A DNA stretch of 64,000 nt. Origin: Roseomonas mucosa ATCC BAA-692 (GTDB lineage: Bacteria > Pseudomonadota > Alphaproteobacteria > Acetobacterales > Acetobacteraceae). The DNA is taken from contig NZ_JHWD01000016.1 of NCBI RefSeq assembly GCF_000622225.1, forward strand, positions 54,445-118,444, read 5' to 3'. Position numbers and translations under genes: made by a program. Under the pieces are notes generated by a model, which was not told where the DNA came from, did not search any database, and saw only the letters and a list, made by a program, of their open reading frames with translations. Below are positions 8,135 to 16,564 of the stretch, one piece after another (position 1 is the first letter of the stretch; every line of letters starts with the position of its first letter).

Positions 8135-8981
8135 GGTTCTGTTTCCTCGCGGGATGGGCCGCCGGGCGACGCAGCGTGGCGGCAATGTTGGTGGCGCCGC
8201 TGGGGCGGGCGAGCAACTCGCTGACCCGCTTCGCCTCGGCGGCGAGAAGGGCCGCGATCTGCGGCCGCCGGGCATCGCCCAGGCGGCCATCGATGGCGGC
8301 GATGGATAGCGCCCCTTCGCAGCGCCCCTGCCGGTCCAGGATCGCCACGCCGGCGCCCCAGCTTCCGGCGGTGAGATGGCCCGGGTTGAAGGCGAAGCCC
8401 TCGGCACGCGTGCGGGCCACGGAGGCGCGCAGGATCTCCGGCGTGAAGCTGCGGTAGCGCTCCTCGGCGAATTCCGGGGCGCAGGCGGCGATCATCTCCT
8501 CGATCTCGTCGTCGGGCAGGGTGGCGAGGATCGCCAGGCTGCCGGCACCCACACCCAGCGGATGCCGGTCGCCCGCCTGCAGCACATGCGAGCGGATGGG
8601 GAAGGGGCCTTCCTCCCGGTGCAGGCAGGCCACGTGCCAGCCGCGCCGCACGGACAGGAAGGCGGTGTCCTCGCTCGCCTGCGCCAGCCGGAAGAGCGAG
8701 GGCAGGGCGGCGCGGTGGACGCCGTAGCGGTCCGCTGCCAGGGAGCCGATGACAAAGGCCTCGGGCCCGAGGTGGTAGCGCTCGCTGAGTCGGTCCTGCT
8801 CCACCAGCCCCTGGCGCTCCAGCCCGCGCAACAGGCGGTGGACCGTGGGCTTGCTGAGGCGGGAATGCTGGGTGAGATCGATCAGCCGCGCGCCCCGGCC
8901 GCCATGCCCGGCCACGAGGCGCAAGAGGCCGATGGCCCGCTCCAGGCTCTGCGTGCCGGACAGTTGCGCACGCTCAGGCAT
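8127..8981 (-). CDS. IclR-family transcriptional regulator
   Basis: The protein has 284 residues from the start MPERAQLSGTQSLERA at 8981. An upstream ATG would add 18 residues that do not fit the family. The N-terminal winged helix (residues 10-70, LTQHSRLSKPTVHRLLRGLE) is followed by the effector domain (80-250), with the usual GAGSLAILATLPDDE region. It is the first gene of the thiolase operon and divergent from a TRAP transporter operon. It probably controls both in response to the imported or activated acid. The 8-base overlap with the thiolase gene indicates coupled expression, so regulator level follows enzyme level. Confidence 0.9.
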   Translation of the reverse strand: MPERAQLSGTQSLERAIGLLRLVAGHGGRGARLIDLTQHSRLSKPTVHRLLRGLERQGLVEQDRLSERYHLGPEAFVIGSLAADRYGVHRAALPSLFRLAQASEDTAFLSVRRGWHVACLHREEGPFPIRSHVLQAGDRHPLGVGAGSLAILATLPDDEIEEMIAACAPEFAEERYRSFTPEILRASVARTRAEGFAFNPGHLTAGSWGAGVAILDRQGRCEGALSIAAIDGRLGDARRPQIAALLAAEAKRVSELLARPSGATNIAATLRRPAAHPARKQNHD

Positions 8982-9104
8982 GGTGCAACGCAAAATATTC
9001 CAACATGTGGACCTTGGTTTCTCTTGGAAAAACACCGCTTCCCGGCTGAAAAACTATGTCTTATAGAAAAGTTCGTCAAAGCAAATTCGCGCTGTTCCTT
9101 TTGA

Positions 9105-9122
9105 GGTCCACTATACGGAACC
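9105..9122. promoter_or_regulatory. Imperfect dyad, candidate IclR operator
   Basis: GGTCCACTATACGGAACC is an imperfect palindrome (6 of 9 positions paired) in the divergent interval between the IclR gene and the TRAP receptor gene. Read on the minus strand, its core TTCCGTATAGTGGA resembles the short dyads bound by IclR-type regulators. A further copy of the left half, inverted (GTGGACCT), is at 9007-9014. This is inference from shape and position only. Confidence 0.35.
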
Positions 9123-9228
9123 AGGGTAACTTTCTTCCGGGACCTCCCGAGGCATGGACACGAAGTTGCCGGACCATGGGGCAGTAAGACCCCCGTCATG
9201 ACCACGCTGTTATGGGGAAACCTTTCCA

Positions 9229-10239
9229 ATGACATCCATCCCGCGCCGCTCCCTGCTCGCCGGCGCCTCCGCCCTGCCGCTCGTGGCCCTGTGGACACGC
9301 CCCTCACGGGCGGCGGAGTTCAGCTACAAGCTCGCGACGAACCTGCCGGCGACGCATCCGCTGAACACGCGCAACGCCGAGGCGGCGGAGAGGATCAAGG
9401 CTGCCACCGGCGGGCGGCTGGAGATCCAGCTCTTCCCCAACAGCCAGCTCGGCAACGACACGGACATGCTGAGCCAGGTGCGTTCCGGCGCGCTGGAATT
9501 CTTCACGCTATCCGGGCTGATCCTGTCCACGCTGGTGCCGCTCGCCGCCATCAACGGCGTCGGCTTCGCCTTCAAGGACAGCCAGCAGGTCTTCGCCGCC
9601 ATGGATGGCGACCTGGGCAAGCTCATCCGGGCCGAGATCGCGAAGCGCAACATCATGGCCTTCGAGCATATCTTCGACAACGGCTACCGGCAGATCACCA
9701 CCAGCACCCGGCCGATCCGCACGCCCGAGGACCTGCGCGGCATGAAGATCCGCGTGCCGGTCAGCCCGCTCTGGACCTCGATGTTCCGCGCCTTCGATTC
9801 CGCACCGGCCTCGATCAACTTCAACGAGGTCTATTCGGCCTTGCAGACGAAGATCGTGGAAGGGCAGGAGAACCCGCTCGCCATCGTAGAGGCCGCGAAG
9901 CTCTACGAGGTGCAGAAATACTGCTCCCTCACCAACCACATGTGGGACGGCTTCTGGCTCCTCGCCAACCAGCGCGCCTTCTCCCGCCTGCCGAAGGACG
10001 TGCAGGAGATCGCGTCGCGCGAATTCGCGCGCGCCGCGAAGGAGCAGCGCGAGGATGTGGCGAAGTTGAATGCCGAGCTGCGCGAGAAGCTCTCCACCGC
10101 CGGGCTGCAGTTCAACGACACCGATCCGGCGGCCTTCCGCGACGCGCTGCGCAAGGCCGGCTTCTATGCCGAGTGGAAGGGCAAGTTCGGCGACGCCGCC
10201 TGGAAGACCCTGGAGGATGCGGTGGGGGGGCTGGCATGA
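9229..10239 (+). CDS. TRAP transporter substrate-binding protein (DctP family)
   Basis: The protein has 336 residues. A signal peptide with a twin-arginine-like start (MTSIPRRSLLAGASALPLV) ends near SRAAEF. The mature part has the DctP fold signatures: an N-terminal YKLATNLPATHP, a central ITTSTRPIRTPEDLRGMKIRVP and INFNEVYSALQTKIVEGQENP. The conserved arginine that binds the substrate carboxylate lies in MKIRVP. It acts in the periplasm and delivers an organic acid to the membrane component encoded next, whose start overlaps this stop by ATGA. The ligand is not predictable, but the facing thiolase/acyl-CoA ligase operon suggests an acid that is then activated with CoA. Confidence 0.92.
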   Translation: MTSIPRRSLLAGASALPLVALWTRPSRAAEFSYKLATNLPATHPLNTRNAEAAERIKAATGGRLEIQLFPNSQLGNDTDMLSQVRSGALEFFTLSGLILSTLVPLAAINGVGFAFKDSQQVFAAMDGDLGKLIRAEIAKRNIMAFEHIFDNGYRQITTSTRPIRTPEDLRGMKIRVPVSPLWTSMFRAFDSAPASINFNEVYSALQTKIVEGQENPLAIVEAAKLYEVQKYCSLTNHMWDGFWLLANQRAFSRLPKDVQEIASREFARAAKEQREDVAKLNAELREKLSTAGLQFNDTDPAAFRDALRKAGFYAEWKGKFGDAAWKTLEDAVGGLA

Positions 10240-12128
10240 GTTCCATCGCGGATGCACCCCCGGTCGGCGCTGCTGCACCGCCACTGACCGGGATGGCGGC
10301 CGGCCTGTTGCCGCGCGCGGACCGCCTGCTGTGCCATCTGGTGGCCGTGCCCGCTGCGCTGATCGTGCTGGCGGAGATCGGCATCCTCCTGGCCGGGGTG
10401 GTGGCCCGCTTCGTCTTCCACCAGCCCATCATCTGGTCGGACGAACTGGCCTCCATCCTGTTCCTCTGGCTGGCCATGCTGGGGGCGGTGATCGCGTTGC
10501 AGCGCGGGCAGCACATGCGGCTGACGGCACTGATCTCGAAGCGCTCGCCCTCCACCCAGGCGGCGATGCAGACGCTGGCGATCGGTGCCGGCGCGCTCTT
10601 CCTGCTGCTGCTCCTGCCGCATGCCATGGAGTATGCGGAGGAGGAGTGGTTCATCGAGACCCCCGCTTTGGGATGGTCGAACATGGTGCGTGCCGCCGCC
10701 CTGCCGGTGGGCGTGGCGCTGATGCTCGTCACCTCGCTGCTGCGCCTGGCGCAGCACCGGCTGCGGGACCTGCTGCTGGTCTGCGCCGTCCTGGCCGTGC
10801 TGGCGGCGGCGCTCTGGCTCGCCGCGCCGGTCCTGAAGGCCATGGGCCACGGCAATCTCGTGGTGTTCTTCGTCGTCCTGCTGATGGCCGGCGTGCTGTC
10901 CGGCGTGCCGATCGCCTTCTCCTTCGGTCTGGCGACGCTGGCCTATCTCGCCACCACCACCAGCGTGCCGCTGCTGGTGCTGGTCGGGCGGATGGATGAG
11001 GGGATGAGCACCCTGATCCTGCTCGCCGTGCCGCTCTTCGTCTTCCTCGGCGCGCTGATCGAGATGACGGGCATGGCGGCGGCCATGGTGAACTTCCTCG
11101 CCTCGCTGCTCGGCCATGTCCGGGGTGGGCTGAACTACGTGCTGCTCGCCGCGATGTATCTCGTCTCCGGGATCTCGGGCGCCAAGGCGGCGGACATGGC
11201 GGCGGTGGCACCCGTGCTGTTCCCCGAAATGAAGCGGCGCGGCTGCGACGAGGGCGAGATGATCTCCCTGCTCTCGGCCTCCGGGGCGATGAGCGAGACC
11301 ATCCCGCCCTCGATCGTGCTGATCACCATCGGCTCCGTGACCGGCGTTTCCATCGCGGCGCTGTTCACCGGCGGCCTGCTGCCGGCCTTCGTGCTGGCGC
11401 TGGTCCTCGGGCTGATCGCGTGGAAGCGTTCGCGCCACGAGGATATGAGCGGCGTGCGCAAGGCCAGCGCCCGCATGGTCGGCCGTGCGCTGCTGGTGGC
11501 CCTGCCGGCCCTGGCGCTGCCCTTCCTGATCCGTGCCGCGGTGGTGGAAGGCGTCGCCACGGCGACCGAAGTCTCCACCATCGGCATCGCTTATGGCGTG
11601 CTTGCCGGGCTGCTGCTCTATCGCCGCTTCGACTGGCGGCGCCTCTACCCGATGCTGGTGGATACGGCGGCGCTGTCGGGCTCGATCCTGCTGATCATCG
11701 GCACGGCGAGCTGCATGGCCTGGGCGCTGACCCAGTCCGGCTTCTCGCGCGATCTGGCGCATATGATGGGATCGCTGCCCGGTGGCGCCATCGGCTTCAT
11801 GGCGGTGTCGATCCTGGCCTTCATGATCCTGGGCAGCGTGCTGGAGGGCATTCCCGCCATCGTGCTGTTCGGCCCGCTGCTGTTCCCCATCGCGCGGAGC
11901 ATGGGCATCCACGACGTGCACTACTCGATGGTGGTGATCCTGGCGATGGGCCTCGGCCTTTTCGCGCCGCCCTTCGGCGTTGGCTACTACGCCGCCTGCG
12001 CCATCGGCAAGGTCAGCCCGGATGCGGGCATGCGGAAGATCTGGCCCTACATGGGCGCGCTGCTGCTGGGCACCATCCTCGTCGCCGCCGTGCCCTGGAT
12101 CTCGATCGGCTTCCTGGGAGGAAAATGA
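10236..12128 (+). CDS. TRAP transporter fused small and large permease (DctQ-DctM)
   Basis: A single 630-residue protein contains both TRAP membrane subunits. Residues 30-180 form the four-helix DctQ part (including IIWSDELASILFLWLAMLGA). From about residue 205 to the end is the 12-helix DctM part (VPIAFSFGLATLAYL, SAKAADMAAVAPVLFPEM-like loop, PPSIVLITIGSVTGVSIAALF). The start at 10236 overlaps the receptor stop. Fusions of this type are known. The extra helix between the halves keeps the correct topology. It uses the sodium or proton gradient to import the receptor's ligand and is cotranscribed with a dehydrogenase. Confidence 0.93.
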   Translation: MSSIADAPPVGAAAPPLTGMAAGLLPRADRLLCHLVAVPAALIVLAEIGILLAGVVARFVFHQPIIWSDELASILFLWLAMLGAVIALQRGQHMRLTALISKRSPSTQAAMQTLAIGAGALFLLLLLPHAMEYAEEEWFIETPALGWSNMVRAAALPVGVALMLVTSLLRLAQHRLRDLLLVCAVLAVLAAALWLAAPVLKAMGHGNLVVFFVVLLMAGVLSGVPIAFSFGLATLAYLATTTSVPLLVLVGRMDEGMSTLILLAVPLFVFLGALIEMTGMAAAMVNFLASLLGHVRGGLNYVLLAAMYLVSGISGAKAADMAAVAPVLFPEMKRRGCDEGEMISLLSASGAMSETIPPSIVLITIGSVTGVSIAALFTGGLLPAFVLALVLGLIAWKRSRHEDMSGVRKASARMVGRALLVALPALALPFLIRAAVVEGVATATEVSTIGIAYGVLAGLLLYRRFDWRRLYPMLVDTAALSGSILLIIGTASCMAWALTQSGFSRDLAHMMGSLPGGAIGFMAVSILAFMILGSVLEGIPAIVLFGPLLFPIARSMGIHDVHYSMVVILAMGLGLFAPPFGVGYYAACAIGKVSPDAGMRKIWPYMGALLLGTILVAAVPWISIGFLGGK

Positions 12129-12130
12129 GC

Positions 12131-12877
12131 ATGCGGAACCGTCTCGAAGGCAAGGTCGCCATCGTCACCGGCGGGCTCTCCGGCATCGGCGATGCCATCG
12201 CGCGTCGCCTCCTGGAGGAAGGCGCCCGGGTCATCGCCGCGGACCTGTCGGCCAATACGGAACGCCTCTCCGGCCAGGACATCGACCCCGTCCGGACGGA
12301 TGTCTCCGATCCGGAGCAGGTGCGGGACCTGGTGGCCCAGGTCATGGACCGGCATGGACGCCTGGACTGCCTGGTCAACTCGGCCGGGACCGGCACGGAG
12401 CGGGACTTCCTCGACACGCCCGTCGAGCTCTTCGACCGCATCGTCGCGGTCAATCTGCGCGGCACCTTCGTGGTCGGGCAGGCCTGCGCCCGCGCGATGC
12501 GCGAGGGGGGCGGCGGGTCCATCGTGAACATCGCCAGCGTCTCGGGCATGACCGGCAACTTCCACCGCTCCGCCTATGGCGCCTCCAAGGGCGGCGTGGT
12601 CACGCTGAGCAAGGTGATGGCGGTCGATCTCGCCGCCAGCGGCATCCGCGTCAATGTCCTGGCGCCCGGGCCGGTGGACACGCCGCTGGTGCGGCGGATG
12701 CACTCCCCGGAAAGCCGGGCCGGCTGGGCGCAGCGCACGCCGCTGGGCCGCTATGCGCAGCCGGAGGAGATGGCGGGGGCTGCGGCCTTCCTCTGCTCGG
12801 AGGATGCCAGCTACATCACGGGGCATGTCCTCGCGGTGGATGGCGGCTTCCTGGGCGCGGGCCTGACCGCCGCCTGA
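12131..12877 (+). CDS. SDR-family oxidoreductase
   Basis: The protein has 248 residues. Two ATGs are possible. The one at 12131 is preferred because GGAGG is nine bases before it, against three for 12125, which overlaps the permease stop by ATGA. The nucleotide-binding motif is TGGLSGIGDA (TGxxxGxG). The NSAG motif follows, then the catalytic Ser in NIASVSG and Tyr-x3-Lys in YGASKGG. The C-terminal PEEMAGAAAFLCSEDASYITG is typical of FabG-like classical SDRs. It probably oxidises or reduces a hydroxy/oxo group of the compound imported by the TRAP system. NAD is favoured over NADP by the Asp in VIAADLS. Confidence 0.9.
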   Translation: MRNRLEGKVAIVTGGLSGIGDAIARRLLEEGARVIAADLSANTERLSGQDIDPVRTDVSDPEQVRDLVAQVMDRHGRLDCLVNSAGTGTERDFLDTPVELFDRIVAVNLRGTFVVGQACARAMREGGGGSIVNIASVSGMTGNFHRSAYGASKGGVVTLSKVMAVDLAASGIRVNVLAPGPVDTPLVRRMHSPESRAGWAQRTPLGRYAQPEEMAGAAAFLCSEDASYITGHVLAVDGGFLGAGLTAA

Positions 12878-12888
12878 GCACGGGCCAA

Positions 12889-12912
12889 GGGAAGGGCCCG
12901 GTGGGCCTTCCC
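12889..12912. terminator. Hairpin between convergent SDR and LysR genes
   Basis: GGGAAGGGCCC pairs with GGGCCTTCCC around a GGT loop with one bulged base. An 11-base run of C follows the right arm. Confidence 0.5.
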
Positions 12913-12927
12913 CCCCCCCGGGCACGG

Positions 12928-13821
12928 CTATCGGCCCTGCTTCTGCCGGGCCAGGAAATCCCGCGCGAAATCCAGGAAGCGCCCCGTCACGGCGCTGTGG
13001 TCGGGCAGGCGGATCATCTGGACATCCGCCACCAGGGGCGCATCGGCCAGCGGGCGATAGAGGACGCCCTGGCGCGACAGCAGGGCCACGCTTTCCGGCA
13101 CCAGCGCGATGCCGAAGCCCGCGGCCACGAGGCTGGGCAGGGAATGCGCCTCCACCACCTGCTGCGAGATGCGCGGCGTGAAGCCCGCCGCGATGCAGGC
13201 ATCCCGAAGATAGGCGGCGAAGCGCGAATCCCGCAGCCGCAGGAAGACCAGCCTTTCCTCCCGCAGCTCCGCGAGGCGCAGGCCATCGCGCGCCGCCAGC
13301 GGATGATCGTCGCGCAATGCCACGCAGACCCCCTCCGCCCAGGCGCGCTCCGCGACCAACGCATCATCCTCGCGTGGCCAGCGCTGGAAGCTGAGATCGA
13401 CGCGGCGGGCATGCAGGGCTTCCTGCTGCTCCTGGGGCGGCATCTCGTGCAGGCGCACCTCCACTTCGGGAAAGCGGGCCTCGAATCCCGCCACCAGCGG
13501 TGCCAGGGGTCCGAGCAGGACCGAACCCGTCAGCGCGATGTCGAGGCGACCCCGCCGGCCCTGGCCGATGGCGCGGGCCTGCCCGGCCGCTTCCTCTGCC
13601 TGGGCGAGGATGGCGCGGGCCTGGAGCAGGAAGGCTTCCCCGGCATCGGTCAGTTCGACCTTGCGGCTGTTCCGGCGCAGCAACCGGGTCTGCAACTCCT
13701 GCTCCAGGTCCTGGATCTGCTGGCTGAGCGGGGGCTGCGACAGGCCCAGCCGGGCGGCGGCGGCGGTGAAGCTCAGGGCTTCGGCCACCGCCACGAAGTA
13801 GCGCAGGTGTCGCAATTCCAT
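12928..13821 (-). CDS. LysR-family transcriptional regulator
   Basis: The protein has 297 residues. The N-terminal winged helix covers residues 1-60 (MELRHLRYFVAVAEALSFT, QPPLSQQIQDLEQELQTRLL). The effector-binding domain (90-290) follows, with the family phrase EALHARRVDLSF. It is divergent from two M20 amidohydrolase genes and probably activates them. CGATA-containing elements in the shared interval (13856-13904) are candidate binding sites. It converges on the TRAP/SDR operon and is not expected to control that operon directly. Confidence 0.9.
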   Translation of the reverse strand: MELRHLRYFVAVAEALSFTAAAARLGLSQPPLSQQIQDLEQELQTRLLRRNSRKVELTDAGEAFLLQARAILAQAEEAAGQARAIGQGRRGRLDIALTGSVLLGPLAPLVAGFEARFPEVEVRLHEMPPQEQQEALHARRVDLSFQRWPREDDALVAERAWAEGVCVALRDDHPLAARDGLRLAELREERLVFLRLRDSRFAAYLRDACIAAGFTPRISQQVVEAHSLPSLVAAGFGIALVPESVALLSRQGVLYRPLADAPLVADVQMIRLPDHSAVTGRFLDFARDFLARQKQGR

Positions 13822-13855
13822 ACGGTGGCATCCCAGCCAGCGAGGGCCGTTTCAT

Positions 13856-13904
13856 CGATAGGCAGGACGACTGGATCAAGTCCGATAATATATTGGCCCT
13901 ATCG
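13856..13904. promoter_or_regulatory. Candidate LysR binding region with three CGATA elements
   Basis: CGATA occurs at 13856-13860 and 13883-13887, and its complement TATCG at 13900-13904. The last two form an inverted repeat with a 12-base AT-rich centre. They lie between the LysR gene and the M20 operon, where an LTTR normally binds. Confidence 0.4.
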
Positions 13905-13987
13905 TGCCTTTTCGTCCAACCTGCCGCGCCATGAAGGATCGGGCGAGCTTCGCCCGCAGCGACGCGGCCAGGGGGGCCGGGACCGGC

Positions 13988-15274
13988 ATGAGTCAGGACA
14001 TCGCGCTCAGGATGGCGACCGCGCCGGGCGATAGCCCTGCGCCGGGTTCCAGGCTCATGCGGCGCCTGGACGCGCTGTGCCGCTTCTCGGCCGATGAGGG
14101 CAGCCTCACCCGCCTCTACCTCACGCCGGAGCATCGCGCCGCCGCCGAACAGGTGACGGCCTGGATGCGAGAAGCCGGGATGACGGTCTCGCTCGATGCG
14201 GCCGCCACCGTGATCGGCCGCTACGAGGGCCAGGAGCCCGGCCTGCCCGCCCTGTTGCTCGGTTCGCACATCGACACGGTGCGCCATGCCGGCCGCTATG
14301 ACGGCATGCTCGGGGTGCTGGTGGCCATCGAGGCCGTGGCGGCCCTGCACGCCGCCGGACTGCGCCTGCCCTTCGCCGTGGAGGTCCTGGCCTTTGGCGA
14401 CGAGGAAGGCGTGCGCTTTCCCGTGACGCTGACCGGTTCGCGCGCCGTCGCGGGCGGCTTCGACCCCTCGGCGCTGGAAAGCCGCGATGCGGAAGGGGTG
14501 AGCCTGCGCGAGGCGCTGCACCGCTTCGGCGTCGATCCCGCCGCCATCCCCACCCTGGCGCGCCGCCCGGACCAGGTCCTGGCCTATCTGGAGGTCCATA
14601 TCGAGCAGGGGCCGGTGCTGGAGGCCGAGGGCCTGCCCACCGGCATCGTCACCGCGATCAACGGCGCCACGCGCTTCGTGGCCGAGATCGGCGGCACCGC
14701 CGGCCATGCCGGCACCGTGCCGATGCATCTGCGCCGCGACGCGGTGGCGGCCATGGCGGAGATGGTGCTGGCGGTGGAGCGGCTGGCGCTGGAGGAGCCG
14801 GATCTCGTCGCGACAGTCGGGCAGGTCTCGGCCAGCCCCGGCGCCGTGAACGTCATCGCCGCCGGCGCCCGCTTCACCATCGACATCCGCAGCCCCCGCG
14901 ACGCCCTGCGGCATGCGGCATGCGGGCGGTTGCGCGACGAACTGTCCACGATCGCGGCGCGCCGTGGCGTGAGCCTGTCGCTGCGGCCGACCTATGACGA
15001 AGCCGCCGCCCCCTGCGACCCGGCACTGATCGAGGCGCTGGAAGGCGCCAGCCTCCGCTGCGGCCTCCGCCCCTTCCGCCTGCCGAGCGGCGCGGGCCAT
15101 GACGGGCTGGCCATGGCCCGCCTGTGCCCCATCGGCATGATCTTCGTTCGCTGCGAGGGCGGCATCAGCCATCATCCGGCCGAGGCCATCACGGAAGCCG
15201 ATGCCCTGGCCGCGCTGCGCCTGCTCCTCGAAACCTTGCAGCACCTTCAACCCCGGACTTTCCAGAGAACATGA
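13988..15274 (+). CDS. Zn-dependent hydrolase, allantoate amidohydrolase/hydantoinase-carbamoylase family
   Basis: The protein has 428 residues from MSQDIALRMATAPGD. Earlier in-frame starts at 13904 and 13931 fall on or near the putative operator. It is an M20 dinuclear metallopeptidase of the AllC/HyuC/UreidoB type. First metal ligands are in LLLGSHIDTVRHAGRYDG (His, then Asp). The general base pair is in AFGDEEGVRF. A further ligand is the His in VHIEQGPVLEAEGLP, and the last is in ISHHPAE. Members cut the amide of N-carbamoyl amino acids, allantoate or ureidoglycine. The exact substrate is not readable. It is coupled by ATGA to a second M20 enzyme. Confidence 0.87.
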   Translation: MSQDIALRMATAPGDSPAPGSRLMRRLDALCRFSADEGSLTRLYLTPEHRAAAEQVTAWMREAGMTVSLDAAATVIGRYEGQEPGLPALLLGSHIDTVRHAGRYDGMLGVLVAIEAVAALHAAGLRLPFAVEVLAFGDEEGVRFPVTLTGSRAVAGGFDPSALESRDAEGVSLREALHRFGVDPAAIPTLARRPDQVLAYLEVHIEQGPVLEAEGLPTGIVTAINGATRFVAEIGGTAGHAGTVPMHLRRDAVAAMAEMVLAVERLALEEPDLVATVGQVSASPGAVNVIAAGARFTIDIRSPRDALRHAACGRLRDELSTIAARRGVSLSLRPTYDEAAAPCDPALIEALEGASLRCGLRPFRLPSGAGHDGLAMARLCPIGMIFVRCEGGISHHPAEAITEADALAALRLLLETLQHLQPRTFQRT

Positions 15275-16506
15275 TGTCCCACCAGGATTCGATCCGCGCC
15301 TTCCTCGATGGGGAACAGGGCGCCCAGGCGGATTTCCTCGCTGAACTGGTCAGGATGCCCTCCGACAACCCGCCGGGCGACTGCCGACCGCATGCCGAGC
15401 GCACCGCGGAACTGCTGCGCGCCCTCGGCTACGAGGTGGAGCTGCACGCCGTGCCGGAGGCGCTGGTGCGGGCCCATGGCATGATCAGCGTCACCAACCT
15501 CGTGGTGCGCCGCCGCCTCGGTTCGGGGGAGGGGCCGGTGATCGCCCTCAACGCCCATGGCGACGTCGTGCCGCCCGGCGAAGGCTGGACTCGCGACCCC
15601 TATGGCGCCGAGGTGGTGGACGGCTGGATGTATGGCCGCGGCGTCGCCGTGTCGAAATCCGACTTCGCCACCTATGTCTGGGCGCTCCGGGCGCTGGAGG
15701 CCTCGGGCGCACCGCTGTCCGGCACGGTGGAACTGCACCTGACCTATGACGAGGAGTCGGGCGGCGAGGTCGGGCCGGGCTTCCTGCTGAGCGAAGGCAT
15801 CTCGAAGCCCGACCTCGTGCTGAGCGCCGGCTTCTCCTACAACGTGGTCACCGCCCATAACGGCTGCCTGCACCTGGAGGTGGAGGTGAACGGCCGTTCC
15901 GCCCATGCCGCCATGCCCTTCACCGGCGTGGATGCGCTGGAGGCCGCCACGGCGATCCTGTCCACCCTTTACGACTGGCGGAAGGGGCTCGCGGCGAAGA
16001 CCTCCGCCATCACGGGCATCGGCTCGCCGCAGCTCACGGTCGGGCTGATCAAGGGCGGCATTAACACCAATGTCGTGCCCGACCGGGTCACCCTCCGGCT
16101 CGACCGCCGCATGATCCCCGAGGAGAACCCGGCCGAGGCGGAGGCGGAACTGCGCCAGGTCATCGCCGATGCCGCGGCGGCCTTCCCGAAGGCCAGGGTC
16201 GAGGTGCGCCGCATCCTGCTGGCCGAGCCGCTGAAGCCGCTGCCCGGCGGCGAGCGGCTGGTCGAGGCCCTGTGCCGCCATGCCAGCCAGGTCATGGGCG
16301 AGCCGATCACCGCCAAGGGTGTCCCGCTCTACACCGATGCGCGCCTCTATTCAGCCCATGGCATCCCGTCCGCGCTCTATGGCGCCGGGCCGAGGACCAT
16401 CGAGGACGCCAATGCCCACCGTGCCGACGAGCGGCTGCCGCTCAGCGACCTGCGCAAGGCAACCGAGGTGGTGGCGCTGACCCTGGCGGAACTGCTGGCC
16501 GCCTGA
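15271..16506 (+). CDS. M20-family metallopeptidase (ArgE/DapE-like)
   Basis: The protein has 411 residues. The ATG at 15271 overlaps the previous stop. Metal-ligand motifs are LNAHGDVVPPGEGWTRDP (His, Asp), LTYDEESGGEVGP (Glu pair) and a late DARLYSAHGIPSALYGAGP. The dimerisation domain lies at about residues 190-300 (NGCLHLEVEVNGRSAHAAMP). This is the ArgE/DapE/ACY1/CPG2 layout of N-acyl amino acid deacylases and desuccinylases. Paired with a carbamoylase-type M20 enzyme under one LysR regulator, it probably completes stepwise removal of N-acyl groups from an amino acid derivative. Confidence 0.85.
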   Translation: MMSHQDSIRAFLDGEQGAQADFLAELVRMPSDNPPGDCRPHAERTAELLRALGYEVELHAVPEALVRAHGMISVTNLVVRRRLGSGEGPVIALNAHGDVVPPGEGWTRDPYGAEVVDGWMYGRGVAVSKSDFATYVWALRALEASGAPLSGTVELHLTYDEESGGEVGPGFLLSEGISKPDLVLSAGFSYNVVTAHNGCLHLEVEVNGRSAHAAMPFTGVDALEAATAILSTLYDWRKGLAAKTSAITGIGSPQLTVGLIKGGINTNVVPDRVTLRLDRRMIPEENPAEAEAELRQVIADAAAAFPKARVEVRRILLAEPLKPLPGGERLVEALCRHASQVMGEPITAKGVPLYTDARLYSAHGIPSALYGAGPRTIEDANAHRADERLPLSDLRKATEVVALTLAELLAA

Positions 16507-16516
16507 CGGTGCGGGC

Positions 16517-16540
16517 GCGGGGCGCCGCCGCACGCCCCGC
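16517..16540. terminator. Hairpin after M20 operon
   Basis: A perfect 8-bp stem (GCGGGGCG / CGCCCCGC) with an 8-base loop lies between the convergent M20 and ung genes. There is no T-run. Confidence 0.5.
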
Positions 16541-16564
16541 CGGTCCTGAGCGCGCCCCCCGGCT

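Noticed and set aside
6782..8224. Plus-strand frame opposite the thiolase
   Set aside because: It is antisense to a gene with intact thiolase motifs, and its composition is biased.
13364..15250. Long minus-strand frame opposite the first M20 gene
   Set aside because: It is a shadow frame; both real genes there have clear catalytic motifs.
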